Shown here: piece after piece, positions 7,702-16,482 of the stretch
Numbering within the stretch: the first letter of the stretch is position 1
Layout: each line of letters opens with the position of its first letter
Assembly (NCBI GenBank): GCA_025454855.1
Contig: JALONS010000046.1
Location: 1-40,643 of the forward strand
Direction: 5' to 3'
Source of the DNA: Arcicella sp.
GTDB lineage: Bacteria > Bacteroidota > Bacteroidia > Cytophagales > Spirosomataceae
Length of the DNA: 40,643 nt
Program-made: the position numbers and the translations under genes
The notes under the pieces: model-generated
Told to the model about the DNA's origin: nothing
The model's input: only the letters and a program-made list of their open reading frames with translations
The model's database searches: none

Positions 7702-9471
7702 TCAAAAACTCATTTTGAATAGTTTCCCATTATCATCTTTATCGTTAAGTTCTAAAATAATATTTTGAGATATATCTTGGCTTTGAGGTATATTATCCTT
7801 GATGGCTGAGAAAATATATTGAATATTATATTTCTCACAAATTTCACGAACAACTTCTATTAGCCGTGATTTTACGCCATTATCATCGCCAGAAATTACA
7901 TCATCATGGTAAACGAAACGAAAGTGAGATTGTTCTCTATAATTAATTAAAATAGCCAAATCAAATGCTACGCAAAGTATTTTATAATAAGTAGCTCCTT
8001 CATCTTTTGCAGAATTTGGGAAATCAGGGTCAAATTCAATATTATAGTTTGAATTGGGGCTAATTTTAATTAAAGCATTTTCGTTTAAGACACGTTTGAC
8101 TATTTCAGAAAAAGTCTTACGAATACTCATATATAAAGTACAATTAGCGGTATTATCCACAATTTCTTTTAACTGGTCTTTTACTTCTTGCAGTTCGTGT
8201 TTCTGTTTTTCTTCAATTTTTTCTTTCTTTTCTTCCATCTCCTTTATAGCATCCAATTGTGTTTGATACTTATAAAGTTCTCTTTCAATCTCTATCATTT
8301 TTTTCTGATAGATTGCATATTTTTTAAACAAAGAAGTGTCTTGAATTAACTCTCTGAACTGTTCTCTTTTTTTATTCAATACAATTAATTTACCACTTAT
8401 TTCTTTTTCTTCTTGTAGTTTTTCCGAAAGAGTCTGTCTTATTTGGCTATTTCTTTCTTGGGTAATTTGGTGATTGAAGTCAATTAGTTGTTCATAGGAC
8501 TTTGTTAATTTATCGGGGAAATATAAATCAACTTCATCAAAAATATTTTTAATTTTTTTGATGTCAAAAGAAAATTCATTACGAATAGAATCATTTAATT
8601 TCTTAATATCATATTCAGTATTATATAGTTTAGTATTTAGTTCAGCTATTTCTTCTTCAATGCTACCTACTAAATTCTGAATAGTTGCTTTGTCTTGATT
8701 ATAAAAGTTTAGGCTTTCTAATTCTCCTCGTAACGTTTCTCTATCTATTTCAACATTTTGTATTTTACCGACAATCGCATCTTTATCTTCTGACTTTATT
8801 CCAAAATCCTTCTCTTGGCTTTTGATCGTTTTAGTGTCTTCCTTTATATTTTCCTCTAACTCATATTTTTCCTTTAATACTTTTCCATCAAAACCTAATA
8901 AGCTAAATAGTAAAGGCTTCCAATCCTTATCTTTATTTTTTGCAAATTTCCTTAATTGGAAAATTGTTTTCATTTTGGGTTCATAATCACCCTGAGAACG
9001 TAAAGAATAATTTACCAAACGACGATAGCTTTCATCGTTTGATTTACAAAAATCAAAGTCCAGTCTGTCGTTTAAATATTCTTTAGCTTTATCAAATGCT
9101 AAGGTTGTATCAAAATTTTCATAATAAATGAAGTCTGTAGAACGAGCGTCATTTAGTTTAAATGAAATTTTTGTATTGGAATCAACAATTCTTTTTATAG
9201 TAAGATATTTACCATTATTTAATAAAATTTCTAAGTAAAACTCATACCCTTTAAATTTCTCTTTAGCGCTATCTTTGTAAAAAAAGAATTTTGAGTCAAT
9301 TCCCTTCAAAAGTAAAAAATCAATTAGCTCTCCAAGTTTTGATTTCCCAAGATTATGTTGTTTAGATTGTTTATCTTTTGCGTCTCCGATAATAGCATTC
9401 AAGCCACCTTTTTCTAAGATAAAGATGGTATTTTGAAATGGTTTATTACTATATATTTTACTTAATTTCAT
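7702..9471 (-). CDS. ABC-3C system ATPase, DUF2326 family
   Basis: A 589-residue SMC/RecN-like ATPase, last gene of a three-gene ABC-3C conflict operon. The N-terminal half-head has a widened P-loop: Gly29-Asp30 is separated from HNLGKSKL (39-46) by a Lys/Gln insert, typical of DUF2326. A long coiled coil runs from about 200 to 470 (many Glu/Lys/Leu heptads). The C-terminal head carries the Walker B region FRFVYHDDVISGDD near 517-530. The ATG directly follows the stop of the MC6 gene (TAAATG), implying translational coupling. By analogy with related systems it may sense foreign DNA or disturbed DNA and license the nuclease; this is inference. Confidence 0.88.
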   Translation of the reverse strand: MKLSKIYSNKPFQNTIFILEKGGLNAIIGDAKDKQSKQHNLGKSKLGELIDFLLLKGIDSKFFFYKDSAKEKFKGYEFYLEILLNNGKYLTIKRIVDSNTKISFKLNDARSTDFIYYENFDTTLAFDKAKEYLNDRLDFDFCKSNDESYRRLVNYSLRSQGDYEPKMKTIFQLRKFAKNKDKDWKPLLFSLLGFDGKVLKEKYELEENIKEDTKTIKSQEKDFGIKSEDKDAIVGKIQNVEIDRETLRGELESLNFYNQDKATIQNLVGSIEEEIAELNTKLYNTEYDIKKLNDSIRNEFSFDIKKIKNIFDEVDLYFPDKLTKSYEQLIDFNHQITQERNSQIRQTLSEKLQEEKEISGKLIVLNKKREQFRELIQDTSLFKKYAIYQKKMIEIERELYKYQTQLDAIKEMEEKKEKIEEKQKHELQEVKDQLKEIVDNTANCTLYMSIRKTFSEIVKRVLNENALIKISPNSNYNIEFDPDFPNSAKDEGATYYKILCVAFDLAILINYREQSHFRFVYHDDVISGDDNGVKSRLIEVVREICEKYNIQYIFSAIKDNIPQSQDISQNIILELNDKDDNGKLFKMSF

Positions 9472-9711
9472 TTATTCAAAATTTAGTTGAAATACATCCA
9501 ACTCGGGCAAATAGTGTAATTTATCTAACAGGAATAGGAAATTTAAGGAATATGGAAAAACCTCCTTGGCATTTTTGCCAAGAGCATTTATAACCATGTT
9601 AAGTAACTCATCGTATTTTAACAAGTTATGCTTTTTTAATTTATCAACTACTAAGGCACTAACATTAATAACTGATAAATCTAAATTTAGGTATTTGTGT
9701 GGTGTTATCAT
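9472..9711 (-). CDS. ABC-three component system middle component 6 (MC6)
   Basis: A 79-residue helical protein (MITPHKYLNLDLSVINVSAL) resembling the MC6 middle components of ABC-3C systems: a short N-terminal TPxKYLNLxxSVxxxSA motif, a helix ending KKHNLLKYDELL, and a C-terminal part FLFLLDKLHYLPELD. Middle components are thought to bridge the nuclease or other effector with the ATPase. The start overlaps the effector stop by four bases (ATGA at 9711-9708), and the stop abuts the ATPase start, so stoichiometry is probably set by coupled translation. The assignment rests on size, motif and position between two well-recognised partners. Confidence 0.8.
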   Translation of the reverse strand: MITPHKYLNLDLSVINVSALVVDKLKKHNLLKYDELLNMVINALGKNAKEVFPYSLNFLFLLDKLHYLPELDVFQLNFE

Positions 9712-10640
9712 TTATTTCTACCTATATCACAGTTGTAATACATAAAATGAAAAAATGCAGGAATTGTATTTCGGTATTTTTTGAGCTTTTCAGGCTCTTT
9801 ATCCATTAGATACTTGGTTAGGAAATCAAATACATTCTTAAAATCATCAAATTTTTCTCTGTTTGACTCTATAACTCTTTTCAATTCTAAGGAAGTTTCT
9901 TCATAAAACTGGGCAAACTCTCCATTAATTGGGTTTTGCAAAAAATCTAATATTTGCTTTTCGTAACGGTCTAAATCAGCTAAAATTATGTTTTCATAAT
10001 ACGATTTATCCAAACTATTTAATTGATTTTTTATTTCAATACTTGGTCTATCCAATATCAAATTACCATTTTTTGCAAGGTTAGGAAGTGTGTCATGAAA
10101 AATGATGATTAAATCTCGAATGTCCCTGTCATAAAACTCAAAAGGCATTGTAAACTTATCTAAACCAAACTGTTTAACAATTTCCTTATATTGCGATAGC
10201 CAAGAATGTATTGTTACCTTACCAATAATATCTACGCAAGATAAATTTGTCTCTTTTTTTATGAATTGGATTGCATTTTCTCGACTTTCAGTTTCCTTTC
10301 TATTTGTAAATAATAAATAATTGTCTATTTCATTATTAGCTTTTAAGGCTTTTACTTTCTCAACCTCTGAATTGATTAAACTTGTCTGATTTCCATAAAA
10401 AGGTTTGTCAGAACAACTACTATTATAATCAGTTGTATGTTTAGCTTGAATAATAAACTTCCCTGACCACTTTTCAGATTCAGATGGATATTTATTAGCA
10501 GTTCCTGTAAATCTTCCATCTCTACCTCCATCTTTACCCTTTGAAAAACTCACAATTCCCGTACCTAAAATTTTTTGGCATAGTACATTGACAAGTTCTT
10601 CAAAATCATCTTCTGATAAATTTTCTAATCTATAATCCAT
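9708..10640 (-). CDS. ABC-3C effector: Mrr-like nuclease domain plus ABC-3C C-terminal domain
   Basis: A 310-residue first gene of the operon. The N-terminal 110 residues form a PD-(D/E)XK restriction-endonuclease-like domain: Glu14/Glu15 in LSEDDFEELV, Asp41 in GKDGGRDGRF, and Gln65-x-Lys67 in FIIQAKHT. After a linker helix (WLSQYKEIVKQFGLDKF) comes the ABC-3C C-terminal domain, with IKNQLNSLDKSYYEN, a helical section and the terminal FFHFMYYNCDIG motif typical of this family. DNA cleavage upon infection is inferred from family studies of conflict systems. A -7 promoter box ends only five bases before the ATG, so the mRNA may be leaderless. No neighbouring methyltransferase accompanies it. 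Confidence 0.87.
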   Translation of the reverse strand: MDYRLENLSEDDFEELVNVLCQKILGTGIVSFSKGKDGGRDGRFTGTANKYPSESEKWSGKFIIQAKHTTDYNSSCSDKPFYGNQTSLINSEVEKVKALKANNEIDNYLLFTNRKETESRENAIQFIKKETNLSCVDIIGKVTIHSWLSQYKEIVKQFGLDKFTMPFEFYDRDIRDLIIIFHDTLPNLAKNGNLILDRPSIEIKNQLNSLDKSYYENIILADLDRYEKQILDFLQNPINGEFAQFYEETSLELKRVIESNREKFDDFKNVFDFLTKYLMDKEPEKLKKYRNTIPAFFHFMYYNCDIGRNK

Positions 10641-10644
10641 GATA

Positions 10645-10676
10645 CAAATCTAAAATTAAACATTTAGGATAGCAAC
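10645..10676 (-). promoter_or_regulatory. Promoter of the ABC-3C operon
   Basis: On the minus strand a -7 box TAGATTTG (10645-10652) and, 20 bases upstream, GTTG as an imperfect TTTG (10673-10676). The predicted transcription start falls at or next to the ATG at 10640, implying little or no leader. Confidence 0.45.
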
Positions 10677-10702
10677 TCAATATCATAATAAAACAAATAC
10701 CC

Positions 10703-13700
10703 CTACTCCACCACTGCAACCCCACCACCTGAATACGAGCGGTACTCCCCACGATACATCGCATCCGCAGACACTGGTCCCATCTGGAATTTGCCTTTTG
10801 ATACGGCTCTTACTAAATAATAGAACGTTTGTGGAGTGTTTGAAATATTGGTAAAGAAATTAATTCGGTCGTCTCTAATATCAAAATGCTCTGGTACGGT
10901 TTGGTCTTTTACCCACACTAAATCACGGTCGGCGGTTAGTCTTGGGTTTTCAATTTCTACGCCCGCAGGTAACATATCGGTTACTACTACGTTTTCAACG
11001 GCTAATCCGTTGGTACTTTGTAGCGTAATTTTCACGACTACCAACTGATTTTGCTTGAACTTCGCTCCGCCCAAAGGTTGTCCCGAACGAGTATAAAACT
11101 GCTTTCTTACCTTCAAAACATTATCAATATTTTCGTATTTTCCTGTGGCACTCAGCCCTTCTGCTTGAGCAAAATAATACAGACTTCCACGCCCTTGTGT
11201 ACGGATAATCGACTGATTTCCAATGTTTTTTAACAATAAATCATTCGCCGTAAAATTGCCTAACACTTTATTATTACTCGAAATCGAAGCCGTTACGGTA
11301 CTCGCATTGGCTTTTTTCGCTAATTTACCCAATGCTAAAAATGCAAAGGCTTGTTCCTGCGTTGTCAAATATGGTTCGGCTTTCAAATTTTGAGATAATT
11401 GTCTTGCCAAAGTCGGAATTTGTAAATTATTCGGGTCGGTTTCTATCAAGGTATTCAATACCAAAGCCTGATTACGAATTGGCGAACTAAAACTTCCTCC
11501 CGACTGTCTTTCGGTAATTTCTGACCCGTAATTTCTTGGTAAAATAGCCGTGTAACTTTTCACTTCGCCAATCAAACTGTACGCTGCCGCCAAGAGATAT
11601 TTCGAATCGGTTGTGAGTAGGTCAATATTAGATTTGTAATAATTCATCACCGAACGATTTGGCTTTCCTGCCATTGCTAAAACGTATAAACTGTAAATGG
11701 TTTCACGAGCAGCAATTACTTTGGTCTGATACCCTCCCGTTTCTAAGTAGTAATATTCTTTATCGGTTTTCTTGGTATTTGAATTCACCGTTAGATATTC
11801 TATCAATTTACCCAAAGTTGAACTATTTACTTGAAAATCGTTCTTTTGAGCCTCCAACATAAAATGTGTAGCATACGCAGAACCCCACCAAGAGTCACGG
11901 TCACCGCCTTGCCAGTATGCCAAACCTCCACTTGGCAATTGCATCGTTTCTAATTTATGAATGGCAGCTTCTACGTTATGTCGTGGATTTAATTGATTTT
12001 CTCCCGTTTTCAAATACGGTTTTTTGCCTGACTGAATCTGTTTCACAAACTCAGAAAAGTACAATTGTGGGAAAGCCGTTGAAGTGGTTTGTTCTACGCA
12101 ACCGTAAGGGTAATCCAACAAATTTTGGAACTTATCCATAAACTGTACCATTGGCGATTTACTCACCGTCATTTCGGTTTTCAATGAACTTGGAATATAA
12201 TCATTTACCAAATTTACATTAGCAACCGAACCACCATTTACCACCCCTGCCACAGACGTTTTCAATAAAGAGGTTGTTGGACGAATGGTCAATTCTGTCT
12301 TTTCTGTAAACTTCTCTTTTAAGCCATTTACTACCACATTTACGGTTGCATTACCGATGCTTGGGGCTGCTTTTACCGAGAAATAAGCCCTTCCTTCTTT
12401 TTCCGCAGGAATTACCAACGTTTGCGTTTTGTTACCCACAACCGACAATCCACCTGATAATGAAACCGTTGCCGTGACATTGGCATTCTGTTTTGTCGTA
12501 TTCGTGATATTTACAGGCACTTGAATCTCATCATTTGGCGAAGCAAATCTTGGTAGTGCCGTCGAAATCACGAGTGGGTCAGCTACTTTCATATTTTTAG
12601 TTGCTGAACCAAAGGCTTCATCTTTGTACGCTACCGCCATGATGCGTAAATCTCCCGAAAATTGCGGAATATCAAACTCAAAAGTGGCTTCACCACCGAT
12701 GCCAGTTTTCACGATTCCCGACCAAATAGCAACCAAATTTACCCGTCCATTATTCAGCGGATTTACTCGTTTTTGCATATCGTAGCCATCACCACCAACT
12801 GACGAACTTCCCGAAATTGACAATTCTGGAAATAAGAACGGATACAAATCGTAGCTGTTTACTTCCAAAGCCTGTTTTTGGTAGAAATAATTATATGGGT
12901 CGGGTGTCTTGAAGTTTTTCAATTGTAAAATTCCTTCATCCACTACCGCAATGGTCAATTCTGTACTGCCTTTGGTTTTGATGGTTACTCGTTGTTTAGT
13001 TTTTGAACGAGATTTCTCTACCGCTACAATTTCAATCGGTAAATTATTATCTAAATCTTCAACCATCACAGGGGCGTATCCGTGAGCCACCGTAAGCGGA
13101 AGATTTGAATTATCCATCGGGCGAATCAAAGTCGCTGAAACATAGACATTTGGTAAATGCTCTTTCCCAATTTTAAAACTCAATTCGGCTGATTTTTTAT
13201 CCGTTTCAATCACAAAATTTTCCAAAACATGATTTCTTTCAATTGTAACAATCAATTTCCCTGCGAATGGTGTTTTGAAAAGTACTTTGGCATTGTCGCC
13301 GACTTGGTATTTTTCTTTGTCAAATTCCATCTCCACTTTTCCTTCGTTATTGACCTCAAACGAACTATTTTCAGTTGAACCAAAGCCGTAAGCATAAAAA
13401 CTTTGAGCCGTCCAAGATTTTGCCCCTTCGCTATGCACTCGAATTTCGTACTCACCCGAAACTGGTGGAGCATAATTTACGGTTGCTCTTCCACCGTCAA
13501 AATTCATCGTGCGAGAATACACTACTTTAGTTTGCTTTTTCGATGAATATTTCAACGAATTATCTGAATTTTTCTCGATAACCGTCTGGTAATCAAAACG
13601 TACAATTTCAACACGACCTTTGGCTGAAATGGCTTTCCCATCTTTATTCAAAGCCACCAACGGAATTTGTGTCGGCACATTTGTTCCAATATAAGTATCT

Positions 13701-16237
13701 GGCATCCCAATTCCGTAAAAAACAGATTGCGTAAATACATCTAATTTACTTAAACGATTCACTGGGCGACCCGTTTCGTCAAAAACCGTTACATACGTTT
13801 TTGCTTCCAAAACACCCATGTTTGCGTAGGTCGCAGGAATTTGAAAACCTTCGGAAGCAATCCCGTTTTCGTTGGTAACACCTTCACGAGCAACCATTTC
13901 AAAATTGGTATTATCCTGAATATCAAAGATGTAACCTTTATAATCTTTCGGTTCAAACCGTTTACGATTCAGGTTCAATTCCATTTGGTAGTTCCGATTA
14001 GAAGCTGGTGGACCAAACAAATTGGTTGCCGTTGCCATAATCTGGATAGTCTCGCCATTTCGATAAAATTCCTTACCTGCTTTTACATCAACCTTGATAC
14101 GGTCGGGCATAAATTCTTCGATGGAAATATTGCGGGATGCCAATAAAACATCGTTGGCGTTCAACACTTCCACCACATACACACCCGTGATAGATGCACG
14201 GTCGGTAGGCACGGACATTTCAACTGCACCTTGTGCGTTGGTCGTTTTCTTGAAAGTTTGAAACTCCTTTCCATTGGGCAAAAGCAAGCGAATTTTCACA
14301 GGAATTTCACCGACAGATTCCCAATTATTTTTACGAATAATGGTATTAAAATGAAGCGTTTCACCCGGACGATAAATGTCACGGTCGCCGTAAATAAAGG
14401 CATCAAAACCCGAAGCATTATCTCGTTTTCCTTCCACATCAAAACGAGAAGTTTCCACCTGCGAACCTTCCAAGAAAAGATAATTGAAGTCGTCTTCGGT
14501 GTGAGCCGTAATCATGGCTGGACGGAATTTTGAATCTCTAAATTCCTTGAAAATTGCCATGCCTTTACTATCCGTTTTTACCGTTTGAATCGTCTGATTA
14601 TTCGACGAAATCAAACTTACCTCTACGCCACCCATTGGCTCGGCGGTTTTGATAGAATTAGCAAACACAACTACTTCATTTTCAGACGATTTCATGATTA
14701 AACCAATGTCCGAAATACTCACTAATTTGGTGGCACGGTTATAATATTCATCGTTGGAATTAACACTTACCAAATAAATTCCCTTGATAGAATTTTGTTC
14801 TGGCAAAGACAAATTCAACGCTCTGACACCCTTCGTTTTGGCAAGATTGGCGGTTTCTACGGTTTTATTGACGATAACATCAGAATATTGACCTGCTTCG
14901 TCGGTATCATAGTCGAAATTATTACCGTAAGACCCTGTTTCTTCATCGTAATTATCGTAGTTTTGATAACGCCCGTTCGTCAAAAAGTGCAAAATGTTGT
15001 TCTCATAAATCTTCGCAATTCTAACATTTACTTTGGGCGTATTAACAATATTGATGGCAACATTTTTATTCCCTTTTGAGGATAAATAAACCGCCTTTTT
15101 ATTGACAAAACCAATAGAAGCAGGCATTTGTCCGAAGTACAAGTCTTTCGTATAATTATCTGATAATGAAGCTCCTAAAACGCCTTTTGCTTCTTTATTG
15201 ATGGTCAAAACATAATTATCGGTTTCGTTAAAATCACCTTTGATGATAAATCCATTTTCTGTAATTTCTGCTCTGGTTTCAAGCGTCGGAGTTTGTGGTT
15301 TTGCTTTGGGTGCAACAGGGGCTTTTTCAATCGGATTCCCCAAAGAGTCATATTCAATAATGGGTTCTTCAATAGTTTCTTCCGATGATGCTCCGTTGAT
15401 TTCTACCTTATAGATTTTCTCTAAATCTTGAACGCTAATCGTTTGGTTGGTAACGACTTTCACAAAGCCTTGATTATTTTCAAAACCGTGTTCTACATTA
15501 GTGATTTCTAAGGTTTTAATGTCGGGTAAAGATGCTTCCAAAGTTAATTCTTCGGGCGTTTCAAACTTAGAATTTGGCATTGAAAGTCCTTTTTCTAAAT
15601 TAATTTTTAAGGATTTCCCTTCGCCATCTGCCAAACTTTTTATTTTCACGCTCACGCTTTGCGATGTTCCCGTTTGGTTCATCTGAAAATCATATTTTTT
15701 ATCATCCGAATCCGTTATTTTCAATACTTTGGCTACTTCTTGCGGGTTCACGGGATAATTGAAATTCAGTTTCAAAACGGCAGCCCCTTGTCCATCTTCA
15801 CGAGATTTTGTCCAATAAGTTTCTACATTTTCTAATTTTAAATACGGCGTATGAAAAGTTATTTTCTTTGAACTCACTCCGTATTTTTTCTCAGATTTAT
15901 TCACGACTGATTTGCTAATCGTTGCCGTATATTCGGTGGCGGGTTCAAAACCAACTGCAGGTGAGAAAACCAGTTCATTAGTTGCCGTCCACTTGAATTT
16001 ACCTTCTACTTTCGGTGAAATTTCAATGTAAGGTTCTGCTTCCCAAGTATTTAGGTCGCCATCACGCACGAGGTCTTTGTCAAAAGTAAAAACCAAGTTC
16101 TGGGCTAACTGCACTTCGTCCTCAAAGTTCATACTGGAGATAGCAACATCACCAAATTTGGAACAAGAGACTAAGAAAAGAGTGGTAAGAAAGAAAGAAT
16201 AAAGTAAAAATTGAGGAAAACGGATGATGGGTTTCAT
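10703..16237 (-). CDS. Bacterial alpha-2-macroglobulin lipoprotein
   Basis: An 1844-residue protein that traps proteases in the periplasm, protecting the envelope. The N-terminus is a lipoprotein signal (LYSFFLTTLFLVSCSKFGD, lipid-bearing Cys at about 25). A chain of macroglobulin beta-domains follows (several Ig-like stretches around 40-900, including RDIYRPGETLHFNTIIRK). The complement-like core contains the thioester motif YPYGCVEQTTS near 1375-1385 (Cys-x-Glu-Gln), then an alpha-helical toroid with GGLAYWQGGDRDSWW, and a C-terminal receptor-like domain. It is somewhat longer than E. coli YfhM (about 1650). In proteobacteria the gene usually sits beside pbpC (PBP1C); no such partner is visible here. 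The bait region cannot be located with certainty. Confidence 0.93.
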   Translation of the reverse strand: MKPIIRFPQFLLYSFFLTTLFLVSCSKFGDVAISSMNFEDEVQLAQNLVFTFDKDLVRDGDLNTWEAEPYIEISPKVEGKFKWTATNELVFSPAVGFEPATEYTATISKSVVNKSEKKYGVSSKKITFHTPYLKLENVETYWTKSREDGQGAAVLKLNFNYPVNPQEVAKVLKITDSDDKKYDFQMNQTGTSQSVSVKIKSLADGEGKSLKINLEKGLSMPNSKFETPEELTLEASLPDIKTLEITNVEHGFENNQGFVKVVTNQTISVQDLEKIYKVEINGASSEETIEEPIIEYDSLGNPIEKAPVAPKAKPQTPTLETRAEITENGFIIKGDFNETDNYVLTINKEAKGVLGASLSDNYTKDLYFGQMPASIGFVNKKAVYLSSKGNKNVAINIVNTPKVNVRIAKIYENNILHFLTNGRYQNYDNYDEETGSYGNNFDYDTDEAGQYSDVIVNKTVETANLAKTKGVRALNLSLPEQNSIKGIYLVSVNSNDEYYNRATKLVSISDIGLIMKSSENEVVVFANSIKTAEPMGGVEVSLISSNNQTIQTVKTDSKGMAIFKEFRDSKFRPAMITAHTEDDFNYLFLEGSQVETSRFDVEGKRDNASGFDAFIYGDRDIYRPGETLHFNTIIRKNNWESVGEIPVKIRLLLPNGKEFQTFKKTTNAQGAVEMSVPTDRASITGVYVVEVLNANDVLLASRNISIEEFMPDRIKVDVKAGKEFYRNGETIQIMATATNLFGPPASNRNYQMELNLNRKRFEPKDYKGYIFDIQDNTNFEMVAREGVTNENGIASEGFQIPATYANMGVLEAKTYVTVFDETGRPVNRLSKLDVFTQSVFYGIGMPDTYIGTNVPTQIPLVALNKDGKAISAKGRVEIVRFDYQTVIEKNSDNSLKYSSKKQTKVVYSRTMNFDGGRATVNYAPPVSGEYEIRVHSEGAKSWTAQSFYAYGFGSTENSSFEVNNEGKVEMEFDKEKYQVGDNAKVLFKTPFAGKLIVTIERNHVLENFVIETDKKSAELSFKIGKEHLPNVYVSATLIRPMDNSNLPLTVAHGYAPVMVEDLDNNLPIEIVAVEKSRSKTKQRVTIKTKGSTELTIAVVDEGILQLKNFKTPDPYNYFYQKQALEVNSYDLYPFLFPELSISGSSSVGGDGYDMQKRVNPLNNGRVNLVAIWSGIVKTGIGGEATFEFDIPQFSGDLRIMAVAYKDEAFGSATKNMKVADPLVISTALPRFASPNDEIQVPVNITNTTKQNANVTATVSLSGGLSVVGNKTQTLVIPAEKEGRAYFSVKAAPSIGNATVNVVVNGLKEKFTEKTELTIRPTTSLLKTSVAGVVNGGSVANVNLVNDYIPSSLKTEMTVSKSPMVQFMDKFQNLLDYPYGCVEQTTSTAFPQLYFSEFVKQIQSGKKPYLKTGENQLNPRHNVEAAIHKLETMQLPSGGLAYWQGGDRDSWWGSAYATHFMLEAQKNDFQVNSSTLGKLIEYLTVNSNTKKTDKEYYYLETGGYQTKVIAARETIYSLYVLAMAGKPNRSVMNYYKSNIDLLTTDSKYLLAAAYSLIGEVKSYTAILPRNYGSEITERQSGGSFSSPIRNQALVLNTLIETDPNNLQIPTLARQLSQNLKAEPYLTTQEQAFAFLALGKLAKKANASTVTASISSNNKVLGNFTANDLLLKNIGNQSIIRTQGRGSLYYFAQAEGLSATGKYENIDNVLKVRKQFYTRSGQPLGGAKFKQNQLVVVKITLQSTNGLAVENVVVTDMLPAGVEIENPRLTADRDLVWVKDQTVPEHFDIRDDRINFFTNISNTPQTFYYLVRAVSKGKFQMGPVSADAMYRGEYRSYSGGGVAVVE

Positions 16238-16248
16238 TGATGGTAAGC

Positions 16249-16265
16249 TCGATTTCTAAAATCGA
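16249..16265 (-). promoter_or_regulatory. Small hairpin in the leader of the macroglobulin gene
   Basis: TCGATTT-CTA-AAATCGA, a 7-bp perfect stem with a 3-base loop, 12 bases upstream of the ATG. It would fold next to the start codon; no other function is visible. Confidence 0.3.
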
Positions 16266-16401
16266 TAAAGCGTTAGTTGATTATGGGGACTTTTTAATTA
16301 TGCTAAGTGCCTAAACTTCAAATAATTACTTGTGCTATTTGCCCAACAGATAACATACACCATTTCTCGACTAATCCTTATGCTATATTTATTTTAATGA
16401 A

Positions 16402-16439
16402 TAACCCACCTAAGAGTTTCAAAGCTCTTAGGTGGGTTA
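16402..16439 (-). terminator. Strong 15-bp hairpin after the secreted hydrolase gene
   Basis: TAACCCACCTAAGAG (16402-16416) and CTCTTAGGTGGGTTA (16425-16439) pair perfectly around an 8-base loop TTTCAAAG. It lies 43 bases past the stop at 16483. There is no clear U-run on either side, so it may be a transcript-end stabiliser as much as a terminator. Confidence 0.55.
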
Positions 16440-16482
16440 AGCCAATAATTAACCAACCCAATACCGAAGCATCGGGTTACAT

